DNA of 22,500 nucleotides, taken from NCBI GenBank assembly GCA_003427395.1, contig BFEA01000011.1, forward strand, positions 1,002,809-1,025,308, in the 5' to 3' direction. Both the position numbers and the translations under genes were made by a program. Below, in pieces: positions 9,857-18,060 of this stretch (its first letter is position 1; each line of letters starts with the position of its first letter). The notes beneath the pieces are model-generated. The model had not been told where the DNA came from. It ran no database searches and saw only the letters and a list, made by a program, of their open reading frames with translations. This stretch comes from Chara braunii. Its lineage: Eukaryota; Streptophyta; Charophyceae; Charales; Characeae.

Positions 9857-11215
9857 CGCTGTCTGTGTGAATACCCTTATAAGGGTATCTGCCTTGTTTT
9901 TTGCAGGTGACAAGAGTTAAGTTTGGTTTAAGGTTGAGTACACCATGCGGGTCACGACTGCCTTCAATTACGTTGACTGAATGGTTGATTAAGGGTAGAG
10001 AGTGTGTGGACGCGGAGACTTAAGGCGCGCACGATCTTTTTTCTTGTTGATGATTGTAAAGCCGGCGTGGTTGCCAGCCAAATTTTTTATCTTGACTTAA
10101 GCCAGGATTAAAGGATTTCTTCTTTTCGTACATTTTGATCGTGGGAGACGTGCTTGTAAGGAGGACGGCGTTGGAGACGACGCAACTTTGAGCAATGATC
10201 GGATTATGCTAGGGAATAGACGAGCGGAGAACACGGGGACTGACAACTGGGTACCTATTGGACGGGTCGATGTGCGACCTTGGAATGCTTCAGTAGACCT
10301 CGCTCTGGGCAATACCCGCTTATATTGGTGTTCGTCAAAGTTAAAATCAGCCTTGGGCCTAGTACTACTGGTTACAGTGTCGGACTCTCATCTTAGCGGC
10401 ACAAGGATCGAGGTCGGCAAGCGACGACACAAGAGCGTAGGAGTAGCGCGAAGAAACCGCGGGGTTGAGGGCCCGACGAGGCTATCCCCCATGGTTTTGC
10501 TGCCCGCGGTGTAGCTCGGCGAGACCAAGGCGATATTAGTAATCTTGTTTTCTTCCATCCCCCTCACCGTGCGGTTTTGCCATTAATTTTTTGATTTTAT
10601 CTTTATTATTATTATTATCATTATTATTGTTATTCTCGTTTAGTTATTCCTTTCAAACCGGGCCGGCGGGGGATTAACCCTCGGGGCAGACGAACCCGAG
10701 TGGTGCGTGCCTTTGTTGGTGTATCGCCTGCCAGCCGCGAACTATTATGAGAGGGCTGTGTTGAGCTTGTCCGTTGGGGCCCGAGAGATGGCGAACTATC
10801 CCTAAGCGGATCGGTTCGGGGCATAGTTAGGAGGCCTATGGCTGCTCTGAGCGGCCGACCGGTTCCATGGAACCCAGTCCCACTTTGGTCCTTAACAGTT
10901 CAATTGAATATTACTACTACTACCACCAAGATCTGCGTCGGGGCGGGGCTGGCTCTGCTTAGGGGGTATGCAGACGTGCTATTGCAAACAGGTTGGGTGG
11001 GCTATAGCCCGGACGCAGTTCTTCAAAATAATACAACGAAGATTAGTACGGCCACCTCGCGAGTGGCGCCTGTGCAGGGTGAGGACCAGAGGAAACTCTG
11101 GGGAGACTGCAATCGTCCTGGGTGTGGGCCACTTATCAGATCTGCATATAGGAACGAGGGACAATCAAACTGCGTACTGGCTGGTTCCCTCAGAAGCTTC
11201 CCCCTAAGACAATGA
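9857..11215 (+). pseudogene. Decayed LSU (28S) rRNA gene, 5' part, copy 1
   Basis: Two lines of evidence. First, it is collinear with 16456-17740 from CGCTGTCTGTG onward (shared stretches such as TTGTTGATGATTGTAAAG, AGTGTGTGGACGCG, CCGCTTATAT, GGATCGAGGT and TGCCAGCCGCGA). Second, the 3' half matches eukaryotic cytoplasmic LSU rRNA: TTGGGGCCCGAGAGATGGCG at 10784 and GAACTATCCCTAAGCGG following it (family: GGACCCGAAAGATGGTGAAC, TATGCCTGAGC), CCAGAGGAAACTCTGG at 11086, and TATAGGAACGAGGGACAATC followed by GCTGGTTCCCTCAGAAGCTT at about 11147-11199 (family: TATAGGGGCGAAAGACTAAT, GCTGGTTCCCTCCGAAGTTT). About 250 bp of partly duplicated LSU-like sequence, with an ACGTGC..GGGTATAG-like part at 10960-11010, sits between the two blocks. 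Substitutions are dense and mostly transitions, so it is very unlikely to be functional. Homology begins abruptly at 9857, near the expected LSU 5' end. Confidence 0.8.
9871..9888. repeat. 18-bp perfect palindrome ATACCCTTATAAGGGTAT at the start of LSU copy 1
   Basis: Perfectly self-complementary. The copy 2 counterpart (16470-16487) differs by one base in the centre. It lies about 15 bp inside the boundary where the two copies begin to resemble each other. Confidence 0.85.
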
Positions 11216-11302
11216 AACTGCTAGCCAGTGCAATGCGCTGCTGACAATGTGGTGGCAAGATGCGACTCGTTAGGCTGCGCTAGCAGAATAGCACTGACTT
11301 AG
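11216..11302. other. Short anonymous stretch after LSU copy 1
   Basis: LSU similarity fades after CCCCCTAAGACA. No further LSU core motif is recognisable here. Confidence 0.4.
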
Positions 11303-11590
11303 ATGAAGGCACCCGAGTGCGATTCATGCCAGGCGCGGCCAAAGGTGGAAGACGACACGGACAATGAAGATGAGCGGAAAAAGAAGGCGGATCGGTAGGA
11401 GCATCGGAGAGACCGAAGGAATGGCTACAACGGCGGGTAAAAAGGGGAAAGGGAGATAATGCAAAAACTGGGAAAAATCGGTGAATCTGGCGTGAATCCA
11501 CTCCAAGTGCATTTGAGGAATGAGGTGGCGAAGAAAGACGAAGACGATGAGCACGAACATGGAACAAGGGTCTTCTCGCCCCTCTCCTAA
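11303..11590 (+). pseudogene. Possible broken coding remnant, charged protein of unknown family
   Basis: One plus-strand frame from an ATG at 11303 to a stop at 11588-11590 is interrupted only by TAG at 11396-11398 and TAA at 11438-11440. The three pieces are hydrophilic and protein-like: MKAPECDSCQARPKVEDD followed by a Lys/Asp/Glu-rich end; EHRRDRRNGYNGG; then, from ATG 11459, a 43-aa piece with GKIGESGVNPLQVHLRNEVA and an acidic/His tail. The single CxxC could be a zinc-binding remnant. I do not recognise a family. The sequence could equally be purine-rich noncoding DNA. Confidence 0.2.
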
Positions 11591-11829
11591 AAAGAATGGG
11601 CGAGTAGAGGTTTGGTTGCAATGTTTTAGAATAGGGCGAGTTCGAATATGACGTTAGTTTGCGAAGAAAGTTAGTAGAATTGGAGTTATAGCGATGACAA
11701 AGATGGAAGGGGGGTGAAAAAACGTAGATCTTACTCGATCCTAAATGAAATCGCGTGAGGTAAGTTGCTAAGTTGAGGTTTTCGGGGCTTGCGACCCCGA
11801 GTTTGTGATCAAATTAGGATGAAAGTTAG
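11591..11829. other. Anonymous purine-rich sequence
   Basis: GGGG/GAAAG-rich on the plus strand, with no repeat or coding signal I can support up to the foldback element. Confidence 0.35.
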
Positions 11830-12725
11830 TGAACACTGACACTTTCTTAAGGAAAGTTGCCACAACGCTCATTATGACGGGCGTGATGATTCAGTATTGC
11901 GCATAGCAGTTTCAAGGCCTTCGATGTCGGTATGGCTGACAACATCTAGATCGCCATGGTGGCAGTGAAAACATATGCCTCAGAGTGGAGGCGACGATTA
12001 TAGAGAGCGACACCGGCTCACTCCTCTACTTACCAGATGCATCAGAATATGAATGAATCTTCCCCTAACCATGGAAAAATACATTGCTGTTGGTAAGTGT
12101 CTTTCTCCCACTTCCTTTTCTTCTCTGCGCATAACTCATAATTCATGTACCATCAAAACTGTGACCCTAACGTGGAATCCAAGGTTGTCATCAAACCCTC
12201 CGTATCTCAAAACCCATCATTGAGGTTAGTGAAAGAAAGTAGTGCGCGGTAGCATCCGTACGTGCAGATATAGCGGGGCGGGAAGTGCAAAACACGCTCG
12301 TTTTTATAGCAACAACGTGCGAGGGGCGATGTCAATGGGGGGTTTTGGGATATCAAGGGTTTGATGACAACCTTGGATTCCACGTTAAGGTCATGGTTTT
12401 GATGCTACATGAATTATGAGTTATGTGCAGAGAAGAAAAGGAAGTGGAAAAAAGACACTTGCCAACAACAATGTATTTTTCCATGGTTAGGGGAAGATTC
12501 ATTCATATTCTAATGCATCTGGTAAGTAGAGGAGTGAGTTGGTGTCGCTCCCTGTGATCATCGCCTCCACTCTGAGGCATCTGTTTTCACTGCCACCATG
12601 GCGATCTAGACGTTGTCAGCCATGCCGACATCGAAGGCCTTGAAACTACTATGTGCAATACCGGATCATCACGCCCATCCTTATGAGCGTTGTGGCAACT
12701 TTCCTTAAGAAAGTGTCAGTGTTCA
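11830..12725. mobile_element. Foldback (long inverted repeat) element, 393-bp arms
   Basis: Positions 11830-12222 and 12333-12725 are reverse complements with scattered substitutions (roughly one in ten by eye) around a 110-bp loop. Symmetry is exact: the outer ends, an internal CCATGG (12069 / 12481) and the inner ends all sum to the same centre, so there is no net insertion or deletion between arms. The ends are TGAACACTGACACTTTC and its complement. Flanks GTTAG (left) and GATAG (right) could be a 5-bp target duplication with one difference, but this is weak. No transposase frame is present. It is most likely a non-autonomous foldback/MITE-type element, and any read-through transcript would form a long imperfect hairpin. 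It lies between LSU copy 1 and the SSU remnant. Confidence 0.9.
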
Positions 12726-12968
12726 GATAGCGATACACCTTCCCATGTCCTAAGAGAAGATCCAATCTCATTACACGGCTTGACAGAGGCTACCGTCATG
12801 AAGTTGTTAGTCGTTCTGTCGTCGTGGTGCAACCACTGAATCAAACCTTGCTTTCGAGGAAGTGTATTTGGCAGTCCAGCGTACTCGGCCGCTCCATAGT
12901 GAAAAAAAAATCATTCTGATTCTACACATCCTATCGAGGGAAGTAGTCTCTCTCTATCTCTCTGCATG
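12726..12968 (+). pseudogene. Possible upstream continuation of the SSU rRNA remnant
   Basis: CCATAGTGA at 12894 and TTCTGATTCTAC at about 12915 resemble the SSU sequence CATAGTGAGGATTGACAGAT followed by TTCTTGATTCTATGG, which lies just before GGCCGTTCTTAG in 18S rRNA. About 50 bp, partly CT-rich, is inserted before that motif. Upstream of 12850 no SSU motif is clear. Confidence 0.4.
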
Positions 12969-13480
12969 TATGGCCGTTCTTAGATGTTGGAGTGATTTAA
13001 CGAGTGAGACTTCAACTTGCTGAATAGCTACACATAGATCTCCCCTCGCGGCTAGTTTCGTAGAAGGGCTGTTGAATGACTAACCAGCGGACTCAGCGAG
13101 TGGTCGGAGCCTAGAAGAGGCCAACCGCAGAAGTTGCAGACTTACCGGTTGGCTGGGACACTGTTCATATTGTTGAACGGAAAGGGCAGGGAGGAGATAA
13201 CCGTGAGGTTGCAAGCTTAGCTGCTAGTCGAGGTGCTGCGCAACCTACCGAACGAAGAAGCTGCAAGAGAACTGAACGCTTGGAGACTGGTTGTTGGCTA
13301 GAAACGTTGACTCACCTTGTTTGGTTGAAACAGCAGCAGAGCGGCCGCGGAAGACAGGCATGCCTGTTAGTGGGGGCACTGGATATTCTACCAAGCGGGA
13401 CAACTAGAGGGAGAGCCACGAGGTTGCAAAGTAACTTGTGGCCGAGACCCTACGGGTCACGAGCTTGCGGAAAGGCTGAA
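12969..13480 (+). pseudogene. Decayed SSU (18S) rRNA gene, 3' third
   Basis: TGGCCGTTCTTAGATGTTGG at 12971 followed by AGTGATTT matches the universal 18S motif (GGCCGTTCTTAGTTGGTGGA). After the loss of about 23 bases comes CGAGTGAGACTTCAACTTGC at 13001, then TGAATAGCTAC and CGGCTAGTTTCGTAGAAGGG (family: AACGAGACCTCAGCCTGCTA, ACTAGCTAC, CGGCCAGCTTCTTAGAGGGA). Further on are GGGACACTG..TATTGTTGAACG at about 13155-13180 (family: CTACACTGATGTATTCAACG), GTTGCAAGCTTAGC..CGAGG (family: ATTGCAATTGTTGGTCTTCAACGAGG-type), CGTTGACT at 13304, CTAGAGGGAGAG at 13404 and GCGGAAAGGCTGA at 13467 (family 3' end: GCGGAAGGATCA). The span of about 507 nt from the first motif to the 3' end fits the normal length minus the visible deletion. 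A weak internal similarity at 13150-13290 versus 13366-13490 was first read as a tandem repeat. Confidence 0.75.
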
Positions 13481-14084
13481 CTCGCTGAAGGGGGGGTTAT
13501 TGCTGCGAACTGAAGGGATGTAAGAGAGTCAACAACTGAAGGTTTGACTTCGGTAGACCAAGTTGTTCTACGTTTTGACCACCATTGTGGGACCCTCACG
13601 CACGTTAAGAATTCAAGGTGCTCTCACGTGAGTCTGAGTGCACCAACCCATGTATCTGAAAGACCAAAGGTTTCTTCTTCTGCCCTTCTTTCTCTCGGTC
13701 TAGTCTATTGGTTTGAAGAGGAAGGCGGCAGGTGGGATTGCAACCCATAATCTGTACCAAGGCCTCTGTGAGAGGTTGCCCCACCGATTGGGGGAACTCT
13801 GGTGCAACCTAGGCGAGGTTCTGGAGACAGGGAACTGAGTGGTAATCACCCGTTCCTTCTATAAACCCAATTATAACCATTACCGGTGCATCTTTCCATG
13901 GTTTGACTGAGTATACTGCATGCATCCCATATTAAGTTTATGGTTGATTTTCTGGACATAAGTCAGAGTTAAGTAAATGAATGTATGCGCAAACTCAGTT
14001 TCATTTTTGTTGTTTGTCTGAAGTCAGATTGTAAAAGGGTTTTGCATTGGGGAAAGGCGGAAGGACAGTGATCTTGTTTGAGAT
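13481..14084. other. Region in ITS1 position, anonymous
   Basis: Follows the SSU 3' end directly, where ITS1 would start. No rRNA motif, tandem repeat or recognisable protein domain. The 68-aa frame at 13544-13750 has no family resemblance I can name. Confidence 0.4.
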
Positions 14085-14875
14085 TGTTTGGGTCAACCAA
14101 AGGTTGAACATTGTTTCTTAGTTGAATGACCGAGTGCTATGTTTATTTTTGAATGTCTGAAGAACGAGACGATTGTTCCTAAGTTGGATGGTCTGCTTGC
14201 TCTGACTTGCGAGGGCTGCCTATGCTTGCTTTTTTCACAGACCAAACAATTGTTTCTAAGCTGGATGGTTTGGTCGCCTTGGTTTATTTTAAAGTTTCTG
14301 ATGTTTCTTTTGTTTCCGAAAGAGAGAATTTGAGTAATTTTTCCTAAGTTGGATGACTTGAACTTCTTCGTGTTTATTATGAGAGAATCAGGCGACGGAC
14401 CGGACAATTGTTCCTAAGTTGGATGGTTTGGTCTGGAGCCACGCACATGCTGGAACCAAATGATAAATTTTGATTATATCTTATTACGATTTTTACGAAC
14501 AGGCTAGTCAGACATGATTTCTAAGTTGAATGGTCTGACTATAGCTTACCACAACTGAAGAAAGTATTAATTAAGAATATAAATTGATGCTAAGCTGAAG
14601 ACGGCTGAACATTGTTTCTAAGTTGAATGGTTCGGTCCTATGCTACCTTAAAATATTAAGTGCATATATATATATATATCGTCACAAACAGATATATATC
14701 TATATATATATATATATAGATATATATATATAACTTGGTTATTTAAACAGTTCAGGGCGACTAGGTCGGGCGACCTAGTCACATGCCCAGAGAAGAAAAA
14801 AATAGTAATGTCATGTGTTTGTGTATATTAAATGGCTGAGCTAGACATTGTTTCTAAGTTGAATGATCTAACTTT
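14085..14875 (+). repeat. Array of hairpins with a conserved loop and covarying arms
   Basis: Eight occurrences of a conserved core (consensus ATTGTTYCTAAGTTGRATG) begin at about 14110, 14172, 14249, 14336, 14407, 14514, 14611 and 14847. In most units the flanks pair: 14240-14247 with 14268-14275 (GACCAAAC/GTTTGGTC, perfect); 14398-14405 with 14426-14433 (GACCGGAC/GTTTGGTC, two G.T); 14505-14513 with 14533-14541 (TAGTCAGAC/GTCTGACTA, perfect); 14603-14610 with 14630-14637 (GGCTGAAC/GTTCGGTC, two G.T). The units at 14172, 14336 and 14847 have 4-7 bp stems; the first has none. The loop is constantly 19-20 nt. Arms differ among units while staying complementary within each unit. Confidence 0.85.
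14660..14735 (+). repeat. (AT)n microsatellite with ATAGAT/ATCTAT interruptions
   Basis: AT runs on either side of CGTCACAAACAGATATATATC. It separates the last two hairpin units and explains their wide spacing. Confidence 0.9.
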
Positions 14876-15028
14876 ACGTCTTATGTAAGCTGGTTGTAAA
14901 AGATAAATCATTGAAAGACTATGAACTATTGTTTGACAATGTTTGACCTTGAGATTATGTAAGAGTACTTACCATTGTGGTTTGAACTTGCATGTGGTTG
15001 GGTGAAAACTTTACTTAGTTTGAATTTC

Positions 15029-15064
15029 AGTTTGATAGGTAGTTGCAGTTTGATAGGTAGTTGC
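15029..15064 (+). repeat. 18-bp tandem duplication
   Basis: AGTTTGATAGGTAGTTGC occurs twice head to tail without mismatch, indicating a recent duplication compared with its degenerate neighbours. Confidence 0.95.
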
Positions 15065-15185
15065 TTTAGATGCTCGTCACATGCTCGAGCTATAGGAGTT
15101 AGTCCAATTCCTGCATTTTCTGAGCTAACGTTCTTTTACTTATGTCAATTCTTGTATTTTTTTAGATCATTTGTTATACTTGGAT

Positions 15186-15755
15186 TTATATAAATTTTAG
15201 AAAGGCATTTCTCATACGGGAAGCGCTGCCGAAATTTTTACAAATCCAAGGAGTTAGCTAAATTTCGACTTTTCAAAGTTCAATTTGTCTAATTTTTATA
15301 TATGGCTTAGTAAAAATCTGAAAAGTCTTTCTTTATAGAGGAAGTGTTGCCCATATTTTTGCTAGTTCAGAAAGTTGGACAAAATTTGACTTTGAGAATT
15401 CATAATTATTTGAGATTCTATATTTAGCTTTGTATGAATTTTGGAATGAAACTTTTGTAGGGGAAGTACTGCTGAAAATTCTGCAAATCTAAGGAGTTAG
15501 TTGATTTTTGTCTTCATAGAACTGAAGTCTTATTTCCAGTTCTTATCCGACTTAGTATAAATCTGGGAAGTCTACTTCTCTAAACGGGATGCTACCAAAA
15601 TGTTTACTAATTCAGGGAGTTAGACAACATTTGACTTTCTAGAGTTGAAAACCATTCCAGTTTTCATATTCGAGCGAGTATAAATTTAGAGAAGACACTT
15701 TTCCTATGGGAAACGCTGTCGAATTTTTTCTAGTTTAAAGAAGTTAGATTATATT
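15186..15755 (+). repeat. 122-bp tandem repeat, about 5 degenerate copies
   Basis: Each copy contains TATAAATTT..GAA, then CTTTT..TAGGGGAAGYRCTGCC, then AAATTTTT..CTAGTTCAGGGAGTTAG, then ACAAATTTGACTTT. The GAAGCGCTGC landmark recurs at 15220, 15341, 15463, about 15586 (shortened) and 15710, a period of 121-124 bp. A possible sixth, decayed start is at 15781-15810. No frame is shared between copies. Confidence 0.85.
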
Positions 15756-15764
15756 TTGACAGGT

Positions 15765-16214
15765 GGCAATTCTAGCGATCCACTCTGCAAAGGGGAGATT
15801 CTGCCATAGGTCTACCGTTTCTTGGGCACTGACTTGGAGGTAGACTTATACTTAGTTATCATGAGAATCTTGAGTGAGAGTTTAATATGAAGATTTATTC
15901 CCCATACACTAATAGTCTAGTCTTGGGGATTGTCCGTTTTGTGTTACATGTCCTACATTCAGGATTTGGACTAGATTCAACTTGATTCCATGAGGATCAT
16001 CTTCTATTATCACTGATAACATGTCAACTGTCGATTCGTCGGTTTATGATTCAACTCGAATTCACTCTCGATACTCAACCTAAAGGCGTTAGTCGTGTCC
16101 CTTAAATTATTTCGTTGGGTTTTCACCTGGATTTTATTGAATGACTATTTAACAAAGATACTGGGTATTTTATTATGGAAGGTTGGACAGACGTTAGGGT
16201 TTGTGTGACTAAAG
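15765..16214. other. Anonymous region between the 122-bp array and the 5.8S-like stretch
   Basis: Contains a perfect 7-bp stem (GTCTACC / GGTAGAC, about 15812-15846) and a 6-bp stem (TCCCCA / TGGGGA, about 15899-15928). Otherwise nothing I can support. Confidence 0.35.
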
Positions 16215-16370
16215 CGAGGGGTGTGACTGTGAGTGCAGAGAGTGGTTGAAGTTGACACCGTGTAATGCATAAATTTTTGGTTGAATCTTTGATGTGATGG
16301 CATGCATGTTTTGTGGTTTGGACTCTAGATTTGACTGTCGGCGATCACACACATATATATGGCTGAGGGG
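16215..16370 (+). pseudogene. 5.8S rRNA-like remnant
   Basis: The exact decamer GAATCTTTGA at 16283-16292 follows GTGTAATGC at 16260 after a spacing close to that in 5.8S rRNA (GTGAATTGCAGAATT ... CATCGAATCTTTGAACGCA). It is succeeded by GGCATGCATG where the family has CGCAAGTTGC. The position between the SSU remnant and LSU copy 2 is right. The upstream half of 5.8S is not convincingly visible, so the call leans on context. Confidence 0.4.
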
Positions 16371-16455
16371 AGTCTCACGGTGATTGTGAGAAGTGATCGT
16401 CTCATATTTCTAACCCTTTACATGTACATATTTATATGTATACCTTGAGCGTTTG

Positions 16456-17142
16456 CGCTGTCTGTGCGAATACCCTTACAAGGGTATCCGCCCTGGTTTT
16501 TGCAAGTGATAGAAAATAAGTTCGGTTTAAGGTATGAGTACACCACGTGAGTCGAGGTTGTGCTTCAGTTAGCGCCAGCTCAGTGAACGACTAGGAATAA
16601 AGAGTGTGTGGACGCGCAGACTTAAGGTGCGCGTGATCTCTTTTCTTGTTGATGATTGTAAAGTCGACGTCGTTGCCAACCAAATTTTGTTTTTGAATTA
16701 AACTAGGATTAAAATATTTTGTCGGTCGACTGGTACGCTTGACCGAGGCTTGTGCGTACATCCGGAGGACGACATCGACGATAATGTGGTTTTAAGTAGT
16801 GATCTGAGTATGCCAAGGCTGAGTGTGTGACTTTGAAATGTTTCAATAGACTCGCGCGCCATGTGGTACCCGCTTATATGCATAACCGTTAACACTAGGC
16901 TCAACCTTAGGCCTAACACTATTTGTTACGGTATCGGACTTCTACTAGAGAGATTCACGGATCGAGGTTGACAAATGGCATCACATGAGTATTAATGGAG
17001 TATGAGGAAACCGAGGGGTTGAGGGTCCCGTGAGACTATCCCCCTTGGTTTTGCCGTCGGTACCAACAACAGATTCAACTGGTGGAGCTAAGGAGGTGCC
17101 ACAACCCTTCCCCTTTTTTTTCTGCGGTCCCATAGTGCGTCA

Positions 17143-17181
<39 letters not shown>

Positions 17182-17740
17182 TTTATTAAGTTAAATCCCT
17201 GCTTTAGGAACGGAGCCGGTACTAGTTTTAAGGGCCAAGATGAAGCCAACGGACCTGGCTCAATTGATACGCCTATGGGATACGAAAAAGGTGAACAACA
17301 ACGGTTAATGTGTGTGCAAACTGGCGGGTGGTTAACCCTTGAGGCGGAAAGAACCTAAGTGGTGTGCTCCTTTATGGGTGCACGGCCTGCTAGCCGCGAT
17401 CCGGTGTGAGGGGGTTGGGTGTCACGGTGAGCATACCTGTTGGGACCCGTAAGATGGTAAACTGTGTCCGGGCAGAGCGGCCCAAGGCACGATGACGGAG
17501 GTCACAGGGATATGGAGCCTGTGTTCACTTCGGGCCTCAAGGCCCCCTTTCTTGAGTATTCGTTGTTATTATCAATATTTGTAGTGAGATCTGCTCACCA
17601 AGGCGCATGCCAACAAACATGTTGCAAGCCCGTGCCCTCGGGTCCACGACCTACCATCTTAGTATTGATTGCCCGCTAGAGGCCTGAGAGGTGGTGAGAT
17701 TTGTCTGAGCAAAGCGGACCGAGGGGAACGGAGGCAAGAT
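16456..17740 (+). pseudogene. Decayed LSU (28S) rRNA gene, 5' part, copy 2
   Basis: Homologous to 9857-11215. The clearest rRNA segment is 17325-17490: GGCGGGTGGTTAACCCTTGA, GTGGTG, GGGTGCACGGCC, then GTGAGCATACCTGTTGGGAC at 17426 continuing CCGTAAGATGGTAAACTGTG. In plant LSU the corresponding run is GGGTGAGTAAACCCG, GTGGTG..GGGTGCACCGCC, GTGAGCATACCTGTTGGGAC, CCGAAAGATGGTGAACTATG. A second, weaker version of the last motif (GCCTGAGAGGTGGTGAGATT, then CTGAGCAAAGCGG) starts at 17681, so this part was duplicated about 237 bp apart. Earlier landmarks fit the LSU 5' domain in position: CTTTGAAATGTTTCAATAGA and GTACCCGC at 16829-16872. Dense transition-type changes and a (TA)n expansion argue against function. 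Confidence 0.8.
17147..17177 (+). repeat. (TA)n microsatellite in LSU copy 2
   Basis: Occupies about the position of an ATT-trinucleotide run in copy 1 (10602-10634), so both copies gained low-complexity DNA at the same site, between the D2-like and D3-like parts. Confidence 0.9.
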
Positions 17741-17816
17741 TTGCATCGACACTACCGAGGAACAAAAAAAAAAATTGTTTCGTCGGTTGTAGATATATAA
17801 GAGGAGGAAAATCGAC

Positions 17817-17838
17817 AGAACCGCTTAATAGCGGTTCT
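17817..17838. other. Perfect 9-bp hairpin with TAAT loop
   Basis: AGAACCGCT TAAT AGCGGTTCT, stem perfect, followed by TTT on plus. It resembles an intrinsic-terminator shape, but the context is eukaryotic and no gene ends here; it may be a repeat remnant. Confidence 0.7.
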
Positions 17839-17839
17839 T

Positions 17840-18060
17840 TATCTGAAAATGCTCCTCCATATGACTAGAGCTGCAGGACGGTCTGCTGCGTGTATTGGTA
17901 GTAGGAAAACAATTGAATCTAGATGTGAAGTTGGGGTAAGGGTGCGTGAAGCAAGAAGGAAGCAATAATGAGGAAAAACAACTATAATAGGGCAAAAAAC
18001 GTGATATCTTGCCCAATACTCGATGAAAACGGACTAGGGAACAACAAAAAAATTCAAGAT
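17840..18060. other. Anonymous sequence
   Basis: No repeat or coding domain that I can support. Confidence 0.35.

Noticed and set aside
10360-10415. tRNA-like A box (TAGTACTACTGG) and B box (GGATCGAGGTC) 33 bp apart, same spacing in copy 2 (16914 and 16959), suggesting a tRNA-derived SINE.
   Set aside because: Both boxes are degenerate, no acceptor stem or good anticodon stem can be drawn, and the segment fits better as part of a collinear decayed LSU 5' domain. The equal spacing simply reflects homology of the two copies.
10188-10514. 108-aa open frame in LSU copy 1.
   Set aside because: Not preserved in copy 2 and lies in rRNA-derived sequence.
13148-13490. Apparent 215-bp tandem duplication (GAGGTTGCAA at 13205 and 13421).
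   Set aside because: The whole stretch aligns better in order with the 18S 3' third. The repeated GAGGTTGCAA is likely coincidence within it.
17817-17838. Intrinsic transcription terminator.
   Set aside because: Shape fits but the genome is eukaryotic and no gene ends upstream; kept only as a hairpin.
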